64,000 nt of DNA, taken from the NCBI GenBank assembly GCA_023417315.1, contig JAEZFW010000024.1, forward strand, positions 1 to 64,000, given 5' to 3'. Within the stretch, counting starts at the first letter, position 1. The number at the start of each line of letters is the position of its first letter. Position numbers and translations under genes: made by a program. This document shows positions 35,900 to 48,957 of this stretch, in pieces. Source of the DNA: Pseudomonadota bacterium (GTDB lineage Bacteria > Pseudomonadota > Gammaproteobacteria > Steroidobacterales > Steroidobacteraceae). The notes beneath the pieces are model-generated. The model saw only the letters and a program-made list of their open reading frames with translations, searched no databases and had not been told where the DNA came from.

Positions 35900-36223
35900 G
35901 TTCATCTCCTCTCTTATTTCTTGGTCTTGCCCCGCCGATGGACTGACTTGACGTCGATAGCGCGGCTCCGTCGATACATATATATGCGAATTCGCCCGCC
36001 CGACGGTCGTTGTAAACATAAGCGGGCAGGAGTGCGTACGTTACTACACCTCCGTGTCGGTACCCGGTGTCTGCGCGTCCGTTACTGGTATCTTGATCAC
36101 TCTGCCTCCCAACGATGAACTCGGCCACTTCTGTCGGCCCTAGCGGAGCTCCATCGTCCTTGGGAACGTACAGCCGCAAGCCATTCTGGCCCGAGCCCCA
36201 AGCAAGCCAACAGAATAATCACC

Positions 36224-36619
36224 GTGAGCACCGAAACCGACGTACTGAAGCAATTCTTCGATGCGATCAACCGCTTCGACTTGGAAGCGATCATCAAAGA
36301 TTTCGATCCGGAGATCGTGCGCAGCGAGCCCGAAGGCTTTCCAACTGCCGGCACTTATCGCGGTATTGAGGAAGTCCAAGAGCACGTCAGGAAAGGTCGC
36401 GGCAGTTGGGCGGAAGGAACGTGCGACCCTGAAGGATTCTTCCAGAATGGCGACAGAGTCGTCGTGTATCTCCATGCTTGGGTGCGCCTCAAGGATTCGA
36501 ACGAATGGGTGGGCGGACGATTCGCCGATGGTTTCGTGTTCCGAAATGGCAAGATCATCCAATATCTCTCTTTCGCCAACCGAGCGGACGCTCTGAAGTG
36601 GGCTGGCATCGAAGAGTAA
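36224..36619 (+). CDS. SnoaL/NTF2-like protein (131 aa)
   Basis: Single NTF2-like cone fold: VLKQFFDAINRFDLEAIIKDF helix pair, GTYRGIEEVQEHV, then strands GDRVVVYLHAWVRL and GRFADGFVFRNGKIIQYLSF. These proteins are small isomerases, hydrolases or ligand binders. The start is GTG 36224; the ribosome site is weak, but the protein start fits the family. A strong hairpin terminator follows. Confidence 0.82.
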   Translation: MSTETDVLKQFFDAINRFDLEAIIKDFDPEIVRSEPEGFPTAGTYRGIEEVQEHVRKGRGSWAEGTCDPEGFFQNGDRVVVYLHAWVRLKDSNEWVGGRFADGFVFRNGKIIQYLSFANRADALKWAGIEE

Positions 36620-36626
36620 AGGCGAA

Positions 36627-36654
36627 AACACCGTCTTCGCACGAAGACGGTGTT
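36627..36654. terminator. Bidirectional hairpin terminator
   Basis: AACACCGTCTTCG (36627-36639) and CGAAGACGGTGTT (36642-36654) are perfect 13-base arms, with A-rich sequence on the left and CTTTCGTT on the right. It separates the convergent NTF2-like and lipoprotein genes. Confidence 0.78.
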
Positions 36655-36692
36655 CTTTCGTTCCACGAGACGAGGTCGCGGATGTGCAAGTC

Positions 36693-37223
36693 TTAGAGTG
36701 AGTGAACGATCTCCCTCGCCACCTTCTCCGCGAGCGCTACATTTGTGCCCGGGCCAACGCCGCAACTACCGCCAACGAGCGTCGCAGTCTTGTTGGTACG
36801 AAATGCGAGTTGCGCACCTAGCATGCCACCGTCAACGACACGCGCCTCTTCGCCGAGTTCGGCAACCTCTTGAACAGAACCGAATGCACCGAGCGACGTC
36901 ACCATTCCACCGTAACTGCGCGGCACGTCCAAAGACTCATTCCAGCCGGGTCCAAATACGACCACGCTTCCGCAGATTCTGCCGTCTGCTGCGCGCCACT
37001 CGCAGGTGTTAGTGCCGTTTGGCGTGCGGGCCTGTTGCGCAGTCACGGGTTGACCAAACGTCGCCACCGGGTCAGCAAGCAATGAGCAAGGATCGCCTGA
37101 GGCGGTTTGAGTCGCTTCGGGCGCGGCATTCGACTGGGCAGGCGTCGCTTGTTCTGTGCTGGAGGATTGCCCGCAAGCTGCAAGCGCGATCGATAGGACG
37201 GCCATCAATGTTGTTCGAATCAC
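36693..37223 (-). CDS. Lipoprotein of unknown function (176 aa)
   Basis: Signal peptide with lipobox LAAC (cleavage before Cys17), a Gln/Ser/Ala-rich linker, then a domain with four cysteines (DPCSLL, NTCEWRAADGRICGSV, GGSCGVG), resembling DUF3558-type lipoproteins. The start is GTG 37223 with GGGAGG five bases upstream. Envelope-anchored; role unknown. Confidence 0.77.
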   Translation of the reverse strand: MIRTTLMAVLSIALAACGQSSSTEQATPAQSNAAPEATQTASGDPCSLLADPVATFGQPVTAQQARTPNGTNTCEWRAADGRICGSVVVFGPGWNESLDVPRSYGGMVTSLGAFGSVQEVAELGEEARVVDGGMLGAQLAFRTNKTATLVGGSCGVGPGTNVALAEKVAREIVHSL

Positions 37224-37423
37224 ATTAACCTCCCTTTTAGTGCTTGTATGAATGCTCTACGCGAGCCCGGCTTGGCGCTCGCTCCCCACTGCCTCTATCC
37301 GACGCAAGAGGAGTGTAATTGATTGTGTCCCTTTAGCAGTGCGGATCAGCTCCCGCCTTCTGCAAACTCCTCCGCACACCCACGCTGAAAGGCGCGACCG
37401 GTTCTGCAGCGTGGGCTTTTTTT
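37224..37423 (+). ncRNA. Candidate sRNA or terminated leader before the O-methyltransferase
   Basis: No coding sequence is apparent here. GTGCGGA (37339-37345) pairs with TCCGCAC (37371-37377), exposing pyrimidine-rich TCCC and ACTCC segments that could pair with ribosome-binding sites. The next element is a strong terminator. The transcript would end 127 bases before the methyltransferase start, so it is either an attenuating leader or an independent small RNA. The 5' end is unknown. I could not match it to known SAM or SAH riboswitches. Confidence 0.42.
37379..37423 (+). terminator. Rho-independent terminator
   Basis: CCCACGCTG (37379-37387) pairs perfectly with CAGCGTGGG (37407-37415) and is followed by C and seven T (37417-37423). 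The loop is 19 bases and may fold further. Confidence 0.85.
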
Positions 37424-37549
37424 GCGCTGCCGCTGTCACACCGACGACCGCTGGTCGTATCTATAGATAGGTGAGGAGCATTCCCCGTCCGCCGCACGCT
37501 GACGATGGAGCTCCGACTATTCTACAACCAGCCACATATGGAGGTTCGC

Positions 37550-38644
37550 GTGCAGACACATGCGCGGCATGCAAGTGCGGACGCTCTCGTCGAGCCGTTG
37601 TTGCGAGAGAACGAGGTCGTGTCGGAAGCACTGACTCCCGCTCGCATCATGGAAGTTGGGATTGCGTTCTGGCCCGCCAAAACGCTGCTGTCAGCAGTGG
37701 AGCTCGGGCTGTTCACGATCTTAGGTGCCAATGCAATGACGGGCACGGAGCTCACACGCGAGCTCGGCTTGCACAGCCGCGCGAATCCCGATTTCTTCGA
37801 CGCGTTAGTCGCACTCAAGTTTCTAGAGCGTGACGGCGACGGTGCCGACGCGCGCTACCGCAACACCGCCGAGACAGCGCGCTTTCTCGATCGATCCAGT
37901 CCTCACTATGTCGGTGGAGCGCTCGAGATGGCGAACGCGCGCCTCTATCCCTTCTGGAACGATCTGACAGAAGCGCTTCGCACCGGCAAGCCTCAGAACG
38001 AGACAAAGCATGGGCGCACCGGATTGTTTGAAGAGCTGTACAGCGACCCACAACGACTCCAGCAGTTCATGGAAGCGATGGCGGGACTCTCCGCGCCCAA
38101 CTTCCAAGCGTTCGCGGAGCGATTCAACTTCTCGCGTTACACGACACTATGCGATGTGGGCGGCGCCGATGGTCTGCTCTCTATCCTAGTCGCGCGAGCG
38201 CATCCGCACATGCGCTGCATCTCCACGGACTTGCCGGCGCCAACAGCGATCGCTGCGGGGAAGGTTGAAGCGGCAAGACTCCATGACCGTGTTTCGGTGC
38301 AATCGCTCGATTTCTTCAAGGATCCGCTGCCCCGCGCGGACGTGATCACGATGGGAATGATCCTTCACGATTGGAATCGCGAAAAGAAGATGCACCTCAT
38401 CAAGGCAGCCTACGACGCGCTCCCCGCGGGCGGCGCGTTCGTGGCGATCGAGAACATCATCGACGATGCGCGGCGCGAGAACGCCTTCGGCCTCATGATG
38501 TCGCTGAACATGCTCATCGAATTCGGCGACGCGTTTGATTTCACGGGCGCCGATTTCGATCGGTGGTGCCGTCAGGTCGGCTTCCGCGAGACGGAAGTCA
38601 TACACCTGGCGGGTTCAGCGAGTGCAGCGATTGCTTATAGATAG
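37550..38644 (+). CDS. SAM-dependent O-methyltransferase (family 2)
   Basis: About 364 aa. The N-terminal winged-helix dimerisation domain (ARIMEVGIAFWPAKTLLSAVELGLF) precedes the Rossmann catalytic domain with TLCDVGGADGLLS (SAM motif I, about residue 200), CISTDLPA, and MILHDWNREKKMHLIKAAYDAL carrying the catalytic-His region. It resembles acetylserotonin/caffeate-type O-methyltransferases that modify hydroxyl groups on small aromatic or polyketide-like compounds. GTG 37550 is chosen because GGAGG lies five bases upstream; ATG 37538 and ATG 37505 are alternatives. Confidence 0.87.
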   Translation: MQTHARHASADALVEPLLRENEVVSEALTPARIMEVGIAFWPAKTLLSAVELGLFTILGANAMTGTELTRELGLHSRANPDFFDALVALKFLERDGDGADARYRNTAETARFLDRSSPHYVGGALEMANARLYPFWNDLTEALRTGKPQNETKHGRTGLFEELYSDPQRLQQFMEAMAGLSAPNFQAFAERFNFSRYTTLCDVGGADGLLSILVARAHPHMRCISTDLPAPTAIAAGKVEAARLHDRVSVQSLDFFKDPLPRADVITMGMILHDWNREKKMHLIKAAYDALPAGGAFVAIENIIDDARRENAFGLMMSLNMLIEFGDAFDFTGADFDRWCRQVGFRETEVIHLAGSASAAIAYR

Positions 38645-38664
38645 CTGTCCGCGGCGAACGACGA

Positions 38665-42861
<4,197 letters not shown>

Positions 42862-42865
<4 letters not shown>

Positions 42866-44166
42866 TGTGCGCGCTCCTGAGCGATCGATAGTTGGGCGCC
42901 CGTTAGGCGTTCGACTTCGATGCGAGTCGAGTGGTACCGCATCGCCGCGTCAAGCGCCTGTTCTTCCAAAGTCAATACTCGTTGTTGGGCGGCGCTTAGA
43001 TCGCGATACGGAAAGCGTCCGATGCGATAACCGCGCTCAGTCAGCGCGAGCGCCTCACGTGCGAGCGGCAACTGCTCTGCAAAGATGCTGCGGTGTACGC
43101 GCTCGGCTTGTCGCAGCGCGTGCCAATGCGAGTAGAGCGCGCTGAGGAGCTCCAGACGACGCTCATCCCGATGATACGACACCTGCGCCAGCGTGCTCTG
43201 TGCTTCCCTGATCACAGGTGCGCTTCTTGTCAGCGCACCCAACGGAACTGAAAAGCCTACGACGAGCGCTTGCTCGTTGAGCTCCTCGAGACGCCGAACG
43301 CCAGCGCTCCATCGCCAGTCGGCTGCACCCTGCGTTCGAGCTAACCGAAGCTGTGCTTCTCGAACGCGCTCTTCCGTGGCGTACCGTTGTAGGTCCGGCA
43401 TCTGTTCGACCTGCTGCGCAAGCAGCTCGAATGATGTCGGCTCCGCGATCGCCTCCGGTAGGGCATCCACTCTTGGACGTTCGTGGGATGCGTTCCATTG
43501 CGAGGCCAACGCGAATTGCGCCGCATCTAGATCGCTTCGCGCGTTCTCGAGCGCGAGCTGCGCCGCTCGCAGATCCATGTCGGCGCTGAACCTTTCAGTC
43601 GGTGGAGATCGCGCAGCCTCCACTCTCGGGATCACGAGCTCCAGCGTGCGCGCGCTTTGCTGTGCACGTTCCTCTGCGAGCTCGACCGCGCGCTGCGCCC
43701 CGGCAACAGCGATAAACCTTCTACTCGTCTCAGCCAGCACGTCCAACGCCCGTACTTGCTGCTCAACCGTCAGGAGCTCTATGGATCGCTGAGCCTCGAT
43801 GACTCGTGCAGTGCGTTTGTTGCCGCGCTCGAATAATGAGCTTACGCCGAGCGTGATCTCAGCGGCATCACTCGCCTCGAGATCCCCACTCCCTGCGAAG
43901 TTTTCGATATCGAGTGTCATCTCGAGCGCCGGCCGCTGCTTCGCCAGTTCAACGCGCGCTCGCTGTGCTTCGAGTTGATAGTCGAATGCTTTCAGGTGCG
44001 GATGATTAGCGAACGTGGCATCGAGCGCGTCTTTCAAGGACAGCGTCCGATCATTTGGGTGCGAGCTCGTCCGGTTCTCGCCAGCAGCGAGCTGCGCATC
44101 GGCACTTGCGCTCACGAGCAGGATATAGAAGCTTGCCGCAACTGCGCGGCCGTAAACGGATGGCAT
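42862..44166 (-). CDS. czcC: CzcC-type outer-membrane factor (TolC family)
   Basis: About 434 aa. Signal peptide MPSVYGRAVAASFYILLVSASADAQ. Two OEP repeats of long helices with the usual LSLKDALDATFANHPHLKA start and ALTERGYRIGRFPYRDLSAAQ near the end. Forms the exit duct of the metal pump. ATG 44166 is chosen because GGAGG precedes it and gives a clean signal peptide. Confidence 0.9.
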
Positions 44167-44221
44167 GGGAGCCTCCAACCAAGACTGAACATCACACGCC
44201 CTGACTCGGGCATGCGAACGA

Positions 44222-44611
44222 TTAGTGTTGGTGGAGGGCGGGCGGCCCACGTAGAGGTGGGCGCAGGATGTGAAGGATCGCGTGCTCGAGATCTCGTACG
44301 AGGAACTCAGGCCGGATCCGTTGCTGGGTGACGAGCGCTAGTACCCCGACGAAGAAAGCGGCAACGACCGCCAAGTCCAGCAAGAAAGATACGACTTTCG
44401 CGAGAGTCATCTTGGGTAGGCCGATGTCCTTATCGTCGTGCTCGAACGCCTCCTCCGCATGATGGTCTGGTAAATCCATCGCGTGGAATGACACCGGCGG
44501 TTCGTTTCCATCGAAGCACAAGTGCAGATGATTGCCGGCCACCCGTGTGATGAGCAGTGCCATACATAGGACCAGCAACCACGAGCGAATGGTTTGGTGG
44601 CTAAGGAACAT
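44222..44611 (-). CDS. Small His-rich membrane protein of the Czc operon (129 aa)
   Basis: N-terminal hydrophobic helix (SWLLVLCMALLITRVAG), then NHLHLCFDGNEPP and a His/Asp/Glu-rich loop (MDLPDHHAEEAFEHDDKD), a second helix (VVSFLLDLAVVAAFFVGVLAL) and a basic tail with LHQH. It is first in the operon, 55 bases before czcC, as CzcI/CnrX-like accessory proteins are in other systems. I infer a role in metal sensing or buffering. Confidence 0.7.
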   Translation of the reverse strand: MFLSHQTIRSWLLVLCMALLITRVAGNHLHLCFDGNEPPVSFHAMDLPDHHAEEAFEHDDKDIGLPKMTLAKVVSFLLDLAVVAAFFVGVLALVTQQRIRPEFLVRDLEHAILHILRPPLRGPPALHQH

Positions 44612-44726
44612 GCGCAGTCATCTTAGCAGGTTGGAGCGGAGATGGGCCCGCGACCACGCGTTCATCTAAGTCGCACTTTCGATCGGTGTCTGACTGCGAA
44701 GAAATGAGTTGCTTATGCTGCAGCGC

Positions 44727-45125
44727 TCAGCCAATAGACCGAACGACGATCACCCAGAGCCCGAGTACTGCGAGGAAGTTGATCGTGAACACGAGACCGC
44801 GCAAGCGAATGTTCGTGGTCAGGATCTGAACGCCGCTGTGCACGACGCGCCCGACGATGAAGATCCAGGCAAGCAGCACTGCGACCCCGCTCTGCACGCC
44901 GCTCTGGATGAGAAGCAGGCATGCGGCATAGAAGAACAGCGGCCACTCGAATTGATTGGAAAGATTCGCGCTGATGCGAGGCTCGATAGACGCCCAGGGA
45001 TTAGAGCCGTCCTCACGTTGCCCGATACCCCAGACCTTCGGCGCGCGCGCGAGCGTCAGCAGCACGTACAACAAGAACGTGAGCCCGACATGAACTGCCA
45101 TCGGCAGGATCAGCGGATGCGCCAT
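44727..45125 (-). CDS. MAPEG family membrane protein (132 aa)
   Basis: Four hydrophobic segments (about 6-24, 60-78, 82-98, 112-130) with RISANLSNQFEWPLFFYAA, the MAPEG core containing the conserved N-x-x-[EQ]-F pattern. Eukaryotic members are glutathione- or eicosanoid-linked; bacterial function is uncertain. Starts six bases after the PPOX-type gene and is probably cotranscribed. Confidence 0.83.
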   Translation of the reverse strand: MAHPLILPMAVHVGLTFLLYVLLTLARAPKVWGIGQREDGSNPWASIEPRISANLSNQFEWPLFFYAACLLLIQSGVQSGVAVLLAWIFIVGRVVHSGVQILTTNIRLRGLVFTINFLAVLGLWVIVVRSIG

Positions 45126-45131
45126 GATGTC

Positions 45132-45758
45132 TCAGTACAGTTCTTCCCGGTAAGCTCTCTCAAGCAACTCCTCCGTTTTCTGGACTGCTCGTTCACTGCT
45201 ATCGCCGCCGAAGACAGGTGCAAGCTGCTTTGCACCGAGAGACTCACCGGGCGCATCCCACATCGACGGTTGCCATAGCTTGGATCGCACCAGAGCCTTG
45301 CCACAATGCATGAAGCACTCCTTCACTTCCACATAGGTGCAAAGCAGCGCGGGTTTGCCATTGGCTTGTAGATCGACGAGCAGGCTCGGATCTTTGTGAA
45401 GAGTTGCGATGCCCTTGACCCGCAATGTTTCACGCTGATGAGGGACGACGAAAATCAATCCGATCTCGCCGTTGCGGAGGATGTTTCTGAAACCGAACGT
45501 CAACCGATTCCCTGGACGATCCGGAATGAGAAGATTGCCAGCAGCGTCGACTTTCACGAATCCACACGGATCTCCCTTCGGCGACACATCCACGTGCCCG
45601 TTCGCGTCGACAGTCGAAATAAACACCAATGGAGATCTGGCAATGAACTCCTTCATCACCTCATCAAGCTGCGCTCGTATCTTCGCTCTGACATCCATCG
45701 GCGGACCGATCACCGACTCCAGCTCGCTCTCATTCCTGATGATGTGCTGCTTATCCAC
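45132..45758 (-). CDS. PPOX-type FMN flavoprotein (MSMEG_1061-like)
   Basis: About 208 aa split-barrel flavoprotein related to pyridoxamine 5'-phosphate oxidase. FISTVDANGHVDVSPKGDPCGFV and LLIPDRPGNRLTFGFRNILRNG are the FMN and dimer segments of the MSMEG_1061 subgroup. GTG 45758 (protein MDKQHIIRNESELESVIG) is preferred over GTG 45791, since AAGGAGG lies upstream and the family begins here. Likely F420- or FMN-dependent reductase; substrate unknown. Confidence 0.83.
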   Translation of the reverse strand: MDKQHIIRNESELESVIGPPMDVRAKIRAQLDEVMKEFIARSPLVFISTVDANGHVDVSPKGDPCGFVKVDAAGNLLIPDRPGNRLTFGFRNILRNGEIGLIFVVPHQRETLRVKGIATLHKDPSLLVDLQANGKPALLCTYVEVKECFMHCGKALVRSKLWQPSMWDAPGESLGAKQLAPVFGGDSSERAVQKTEELLERAYREELY

Positions 45759-45860
45759 GAGCCGCCTATCCTCCTTCTCTATCTGCACCACATGAAACTG
45801 ATTCGTGCAGCCCCGCTCATCAAACCACGTCGGGTGGACTTTAAGCGATAGCTCCGCTCT

Positions 45861-46487
45861 CTACTGCCATATGCTCGTGTGCCAGGCATCGGGATTCGCA
45901 GGATCGCCGCCTTCGGTGACTCGGGCGAGCACTGTCGCGTTCGGATGCCGCCAGTAGATGTGATAACCGCCGTCGCCGTCTCGATTGGGGCGGATGAGCA
46001 TTGCCGTACTCTTTACATCTCCACGAGCCGCGTGCAGGCCGCGCCTCGACGCTTCGACGATCGCGAATGCTGCTTCCGATGCAATATCACCCTCTACACG
46101 CACTTCGTGATCCTGCGAGGACAGCTTCAGATACTTGAGGATACTCACGTGGTCGCACCTCCACGTCTTGACTCCATACTCCCGCTCACAAAGTGCCTCG
46201 TAGGCTTCCTTGACGCCGCGATGTTCGCTGTGCGGGTGAAAGACAACGACGCTCACGGAGCTTGTGTGCGGACATCCTGTCGGGTGAGCTTCACCCGCTT
46301 TTACTCCCGGGCTGAATGCTAACAATGGATATTGCCCGAGCAACGACTGTGCGATTTGTTGCTGTTCGTCTTCAGGAATGGGCGCTGTCTGAGCACAGTT
46401 CGGATCAGCGGGCGTACCCGCTCGGCTCAAGGACCACATACATATAGATGTCGATAGCAGGAGCAACCGCAAGAGCTGTGCAGCCAT
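45861..46487 (-). CDS. Hypothetical exported protein (208 aa)
   Basis: Signal peptide MAAQLLRLLLLSTSICMWSLSRA, then a soluble domain with paired cysteines (DPNCAQT, TGCPHTSS, LCEREYGVKTWRCDH). No family was recognised. ATG 46487 is preferred because GAGGTG sits eight bases upstream; an in-frame GTG lies nine bases further out. Confidence 0.72.
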   Translation of the reverse strand: MAAQLLRLLLLSTSICMWSLSRAGTPADPNCAQTAPIPEDEQQQIAQSLLGQYPLLAFSPGVKAGEAHPTGCPHTSSVSVVVFHPHSEHRGVKEAYEALCEREYGVKTWRCDHVSILKYLKLSSQDHEVRVEGDIASEAAFAIVEASRRGLHAARGDVKSTAMLIRPNRDGDGGYHIYWRHPNATVLARVTEGGDPANPDAWHTSIWQ

Positions 46488-46603
46488 ATCAGACACCTCG
46501 TCCTTCGAAGTGATTCATTCATGTTAGCGCCAGCGGCCCGTGGGTGCCAAATGTATGATTCGGAGCGTCACTGAGCTCCACTGCAACGCGCGATTCTAGT
46601 GTT

Positions 46604-46654
46604 TGCACAACACGTCTGTGCAGAGGAACATCTCTGGTTAGCGGCTTAAGCCGC
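46604..46654. promoter_or_regulatory. Inverted repeats before the serine hydrolase
   Basis: TGCACA (46604-46609) and TGTGCA (46617-46622) are perfect arms around seven bases. GCGGCTTAAGCCGC (46641-46654) is a perfect 14-base palindrome abutting the GGAGGG ribosome site of the gene at 46664. Either could be an operator. Confidence 0.35.
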
Positions 46655-46663
46655 GGAGGGCTC

Positions 46664-47989
46664 ATGTCGCGACTCGATGGATGGAATCGCCGGCAATGTA
46701 TCGCTGGTCTCGCCGCCGTCATTGCTGGCGGATCAGCGGCGCGTCCAGTGAGCGCAGCCGCTGACAAGCCACGCTGGCCCACTCTCCGGGCAACGCTCGA
46801 CGCATTGATCAGCGAGCGTCGAGCTGCTGGCGTCAGTATCGCCATCAGTTTCCATGACTCACCTCTCGCATATCTCTCCGCAGGGACTCTCGCGTTCGAT
46901 ACAACTTCCCCCTTTAACGCCGACAGTATTTGTCGCATCTACTCGATGACCAAGAACGTCACGCGTATTGCAACGCTGCTGCTCGCGGAAGATGGCAAGC
47001 TCACGCTTGATCAACCAGTAGCAGACGTACTGCCTGAGTTTCGTCAGTTGCGGGTGGCTGTAGACATCGAGAAGGGTCTCGCATCCCGCCCCGCAACTCG
47101 AGTGATGACGATGCGTCATCTCATCACGAATACTTCGGGCCTCGGCAACTGGACACCCAGCTCTGATAGCGGCGAGGAGTTGCATCGTCTCTACCGCGAG
47201 CGCGGCATCACTCCGGGACTCTACGGTGCAGGGCGAGCTCGTCCTGGTTATGGCGCGCAACCAGCCACTCTCGACGAGATGATCTCGCGCGTTGCCGAGA
47301 TACCGCTCGCCTATGAACCGGGAACGGTTCTGCACTACTCCATCGGCTTCGATGTGATTCCACTCGTGATACAACGCATCACCGGCATGACCTACGACGC
47401 CTTCCTGCAGAAGCGACTGTTCGAGCCACTTGGAATGACGTCAACCAGTTTCCAGGTTTCCGATGCAGGCCGCCTCACCACAAACTACGATGCGATCGAA
47501 GCCGACGTTAACTCCTCTCACAATAGTGCTGTGGGTCCAAAGTTGCCGCCGGGTTTTCGAGTCGCTGATGATCGTGCGACCAGTGAATGGTTAAGACCAC
47601 CTCGTCTTATCGCCGGAGGAGCGGGACTGGTCTCTACCTCCACTGACTTCATGCGCTATGCACAGATGCTGCTGCACGATGGCATCTACGGCGGTACGCG
47701 TCTGATGAGCTTGGAAACAGCGCGACTCGCAACAGGCAATATCGATCCGCCCGGTATCGCAGAACCAAACGAAGGTGTCGGCGCAGGCACACGGGCACTG
47801 TTGCGCTCGCCGATCATCCCTCCGGGCACCATAGGCGGTGGTGGCGCGGCGGGTACGTTGTTTTGGATGGACAAGGCGCGCGCTGGCGCAGTCGTGTTCA
47901 TGACACAAGTGATGTACGGCAGCCCAGCGCGCTCTCCCTTTCAGAAGCCGCTCTTCTCGGCAATCGAGGAAGATCTGGCAACACGGTAA
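46664..47989 (+). CDS. Serine hydrolase, beta-lactamase class C / family VIII esterase type
   Basis: 441 aa. N-terminal Tat-like segment (NRRQCIAGLAAVIAGGSAA), then the penicillin-recognising fold. The nucleophile motif is SMTK (S-x-x-K, about residue 93). The tyrosine motif is HYSIGFDV (Y-S instead of Y-x-N, as in family VIII esterases), and the third motif is GGGGAAGT. Probably a periplasmic esterase rather than a true beta-lactamase. Start ATG 46664 follows GGAGGG. Confidence 0.85.
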   Translation: MSRLDGWNRRQCIAGLAAVIAGGSAARPVSAAADKPRWPTLRATLDALISERRAAGVSIAISFHDSPLAYLSAGTLAFDTTSPFNADSICRIYSMTKNVTRIATLLLAEDGKLTLDQPVADVLPEFRQLRVAVDIEKGLASRPATRVMTMRHLITNTSGLGNWTPSSDSGEELHRLYRERGITPGLYGAGRARPGYGAQPATLDEMISRVAEIPLAYEPGTVLHYSIGFDVIPLVIQRITGMTYDAFLQKRLFEPLGMTSTSFQVSDAGRLTTNYDAIEADVNSSHNSAVGPKLPPGFRVADDRATSEWLRPPRLIAGGAGLVSTSTDFMRYAQMLLHDGIYGGTRLMSLETARLATGNIDPPGIAEPNEGVGAGTRALLRSPIIPPGTIGGGGAAGTLFWMDKARAGAVVFMTQVMYGSPARSPFQKPLFSAIEEDLATR

Positions 47990-48133
47990 GTTGAGCTCAC
48001 ATCGCTCAAGATCGCCCAAGTGTCTCGACAATGTCGGTTTACGAGCGGCGAGTTCGTCCTTGCAGTCGGAAGATTGCACCTGTCGCAACGATTGCGATCG
48101 TCGAATCCTTCAAATGTAGTAGGAGCTGCAACC

Positions 48134-48577
48134 ATGAAAATCGTGACCAGCCTGAGCTTCCGAGGGCAATGCGCGGAGGCGTTCAAATTCTATGCAGAAG
48201 TGCTCGGTGGAAAGATTACGGCCGCTATTCCCTATGGCGACGCACCACCCGGGATGCCGATCACTGATCCGAAGTACAAGTCCTGGCTGATGCACTGCTG
48301 GCTCGATGTCGGGGATCAGTCACTGATGGGCGCGGACATGGATGTCGGTTGGGCACCGAACATCGACAAACCGAAGAATGGCTTCGACGTCACGCTCCAC
48401 ACCAATTCCGTTGAAGAAGCGCGTCGATGGTTCGATCAACTCTCCGCGGGCGGCAAAGTCACCATGCCCTTTGGAGAAACGTTCTGGTCGCCGGCATTCG
48501 GTGGCTTGATCGACAAGTTCGGCGTGCCTTGGATGATCAACACCATTCCGCAAGAAGGGTGGAAACCGAAGGGGTAG
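48134..48577 (+). CDS. VOC-superfamily protein, PhnB-like (147 aa)
   Basis: Vicinal-oxygen-chelate fold. SFRGQCAEAFKFYAEVLGGKI at the start and FGETFWSPAFGGLIDKFGVPWMIN at the end are the signature of the PhnB/3-demethylubiquinone-like group. Substrate unknown. Start ATG 48134 has AGGAG eight bases upstream; the upstream in-frame extension looks non-coding. Confidence 0.87.
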   Translation: MKIVTSLSFRGQCAEAFKFYAEVLGGKITAAIPYGDAPPGMPITDPKYKSWLMHCWLDVGDQSLMGADMDVGWAPNIDKPKNGFDVTLHTNSVEEARRWFDQLSAGGKVTMPFGETFWSPAFGGLIDKFGVPWMINTIPQEGWKPKG

Positions 48578-48832
48578 TTGGTCTCGTGCACGGGCTGCCG
48601 GTGTCGGGAGTCAGGATCGATTCTCCCACCGGCTGCGCCCAATTGATCCAGGTGTCTCGCGCAAGGACGACCGTGCGATCACAGTTTCATTCTCCCCGCT
48701 CTCTTCGATGCCGAATGTGCATCACGCGCAGAACTCTTGAGCCAGCCGAGACCTCTCAGTCGCTTGCGAGCAAAACCTTTCGCAAACGCCTTCTTGCATG
48801 CCGGGCCGAGCCCAACCTGTTGCACCTCTTGC
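48578..48832. other. Intergenic region before the SoxR-type promoter
   Basis: Frames here are open but their translations show no protein-like pattern, and no ribosome site or hairpin was found. I regard the stretch as non-coding. Confidence 0.4.
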
Positions 48833-48859
48833 CCTCAAGCGAACTTGAGGTGGCACTCT
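48829..48859 (+). promoter_or_regulatory. SoxR-type operator/promoter
   Basis: CCTCAAG-CGAA-CTTGAGG (48833-48850) matches the SoxR box CCTCAAGTTAACTTGAGG at 16 of 18 positions and is fully palindromic in its arms. A TTGCCC -35 (48829-48834) and CACTCT -10 (48854-48859) lie 19 bases apart, the long spacer typical of MerR/SoxR-activated promoters. Direction is toward the DUF2798 gene. A hairpin with GGCCCG/CGGGCC arms (48871-48901) follows in the leader. Confidence 0.75.
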
Positions 48860-48957
48860 GTGCACATGAGGGCCCGGTACGTGTGCAACGCGCACCGGGC
48901 CTCGACAGGTTGATCTTCTGCCAACTTACCTATTGGCTACTACTTCGGGAGAATGAA

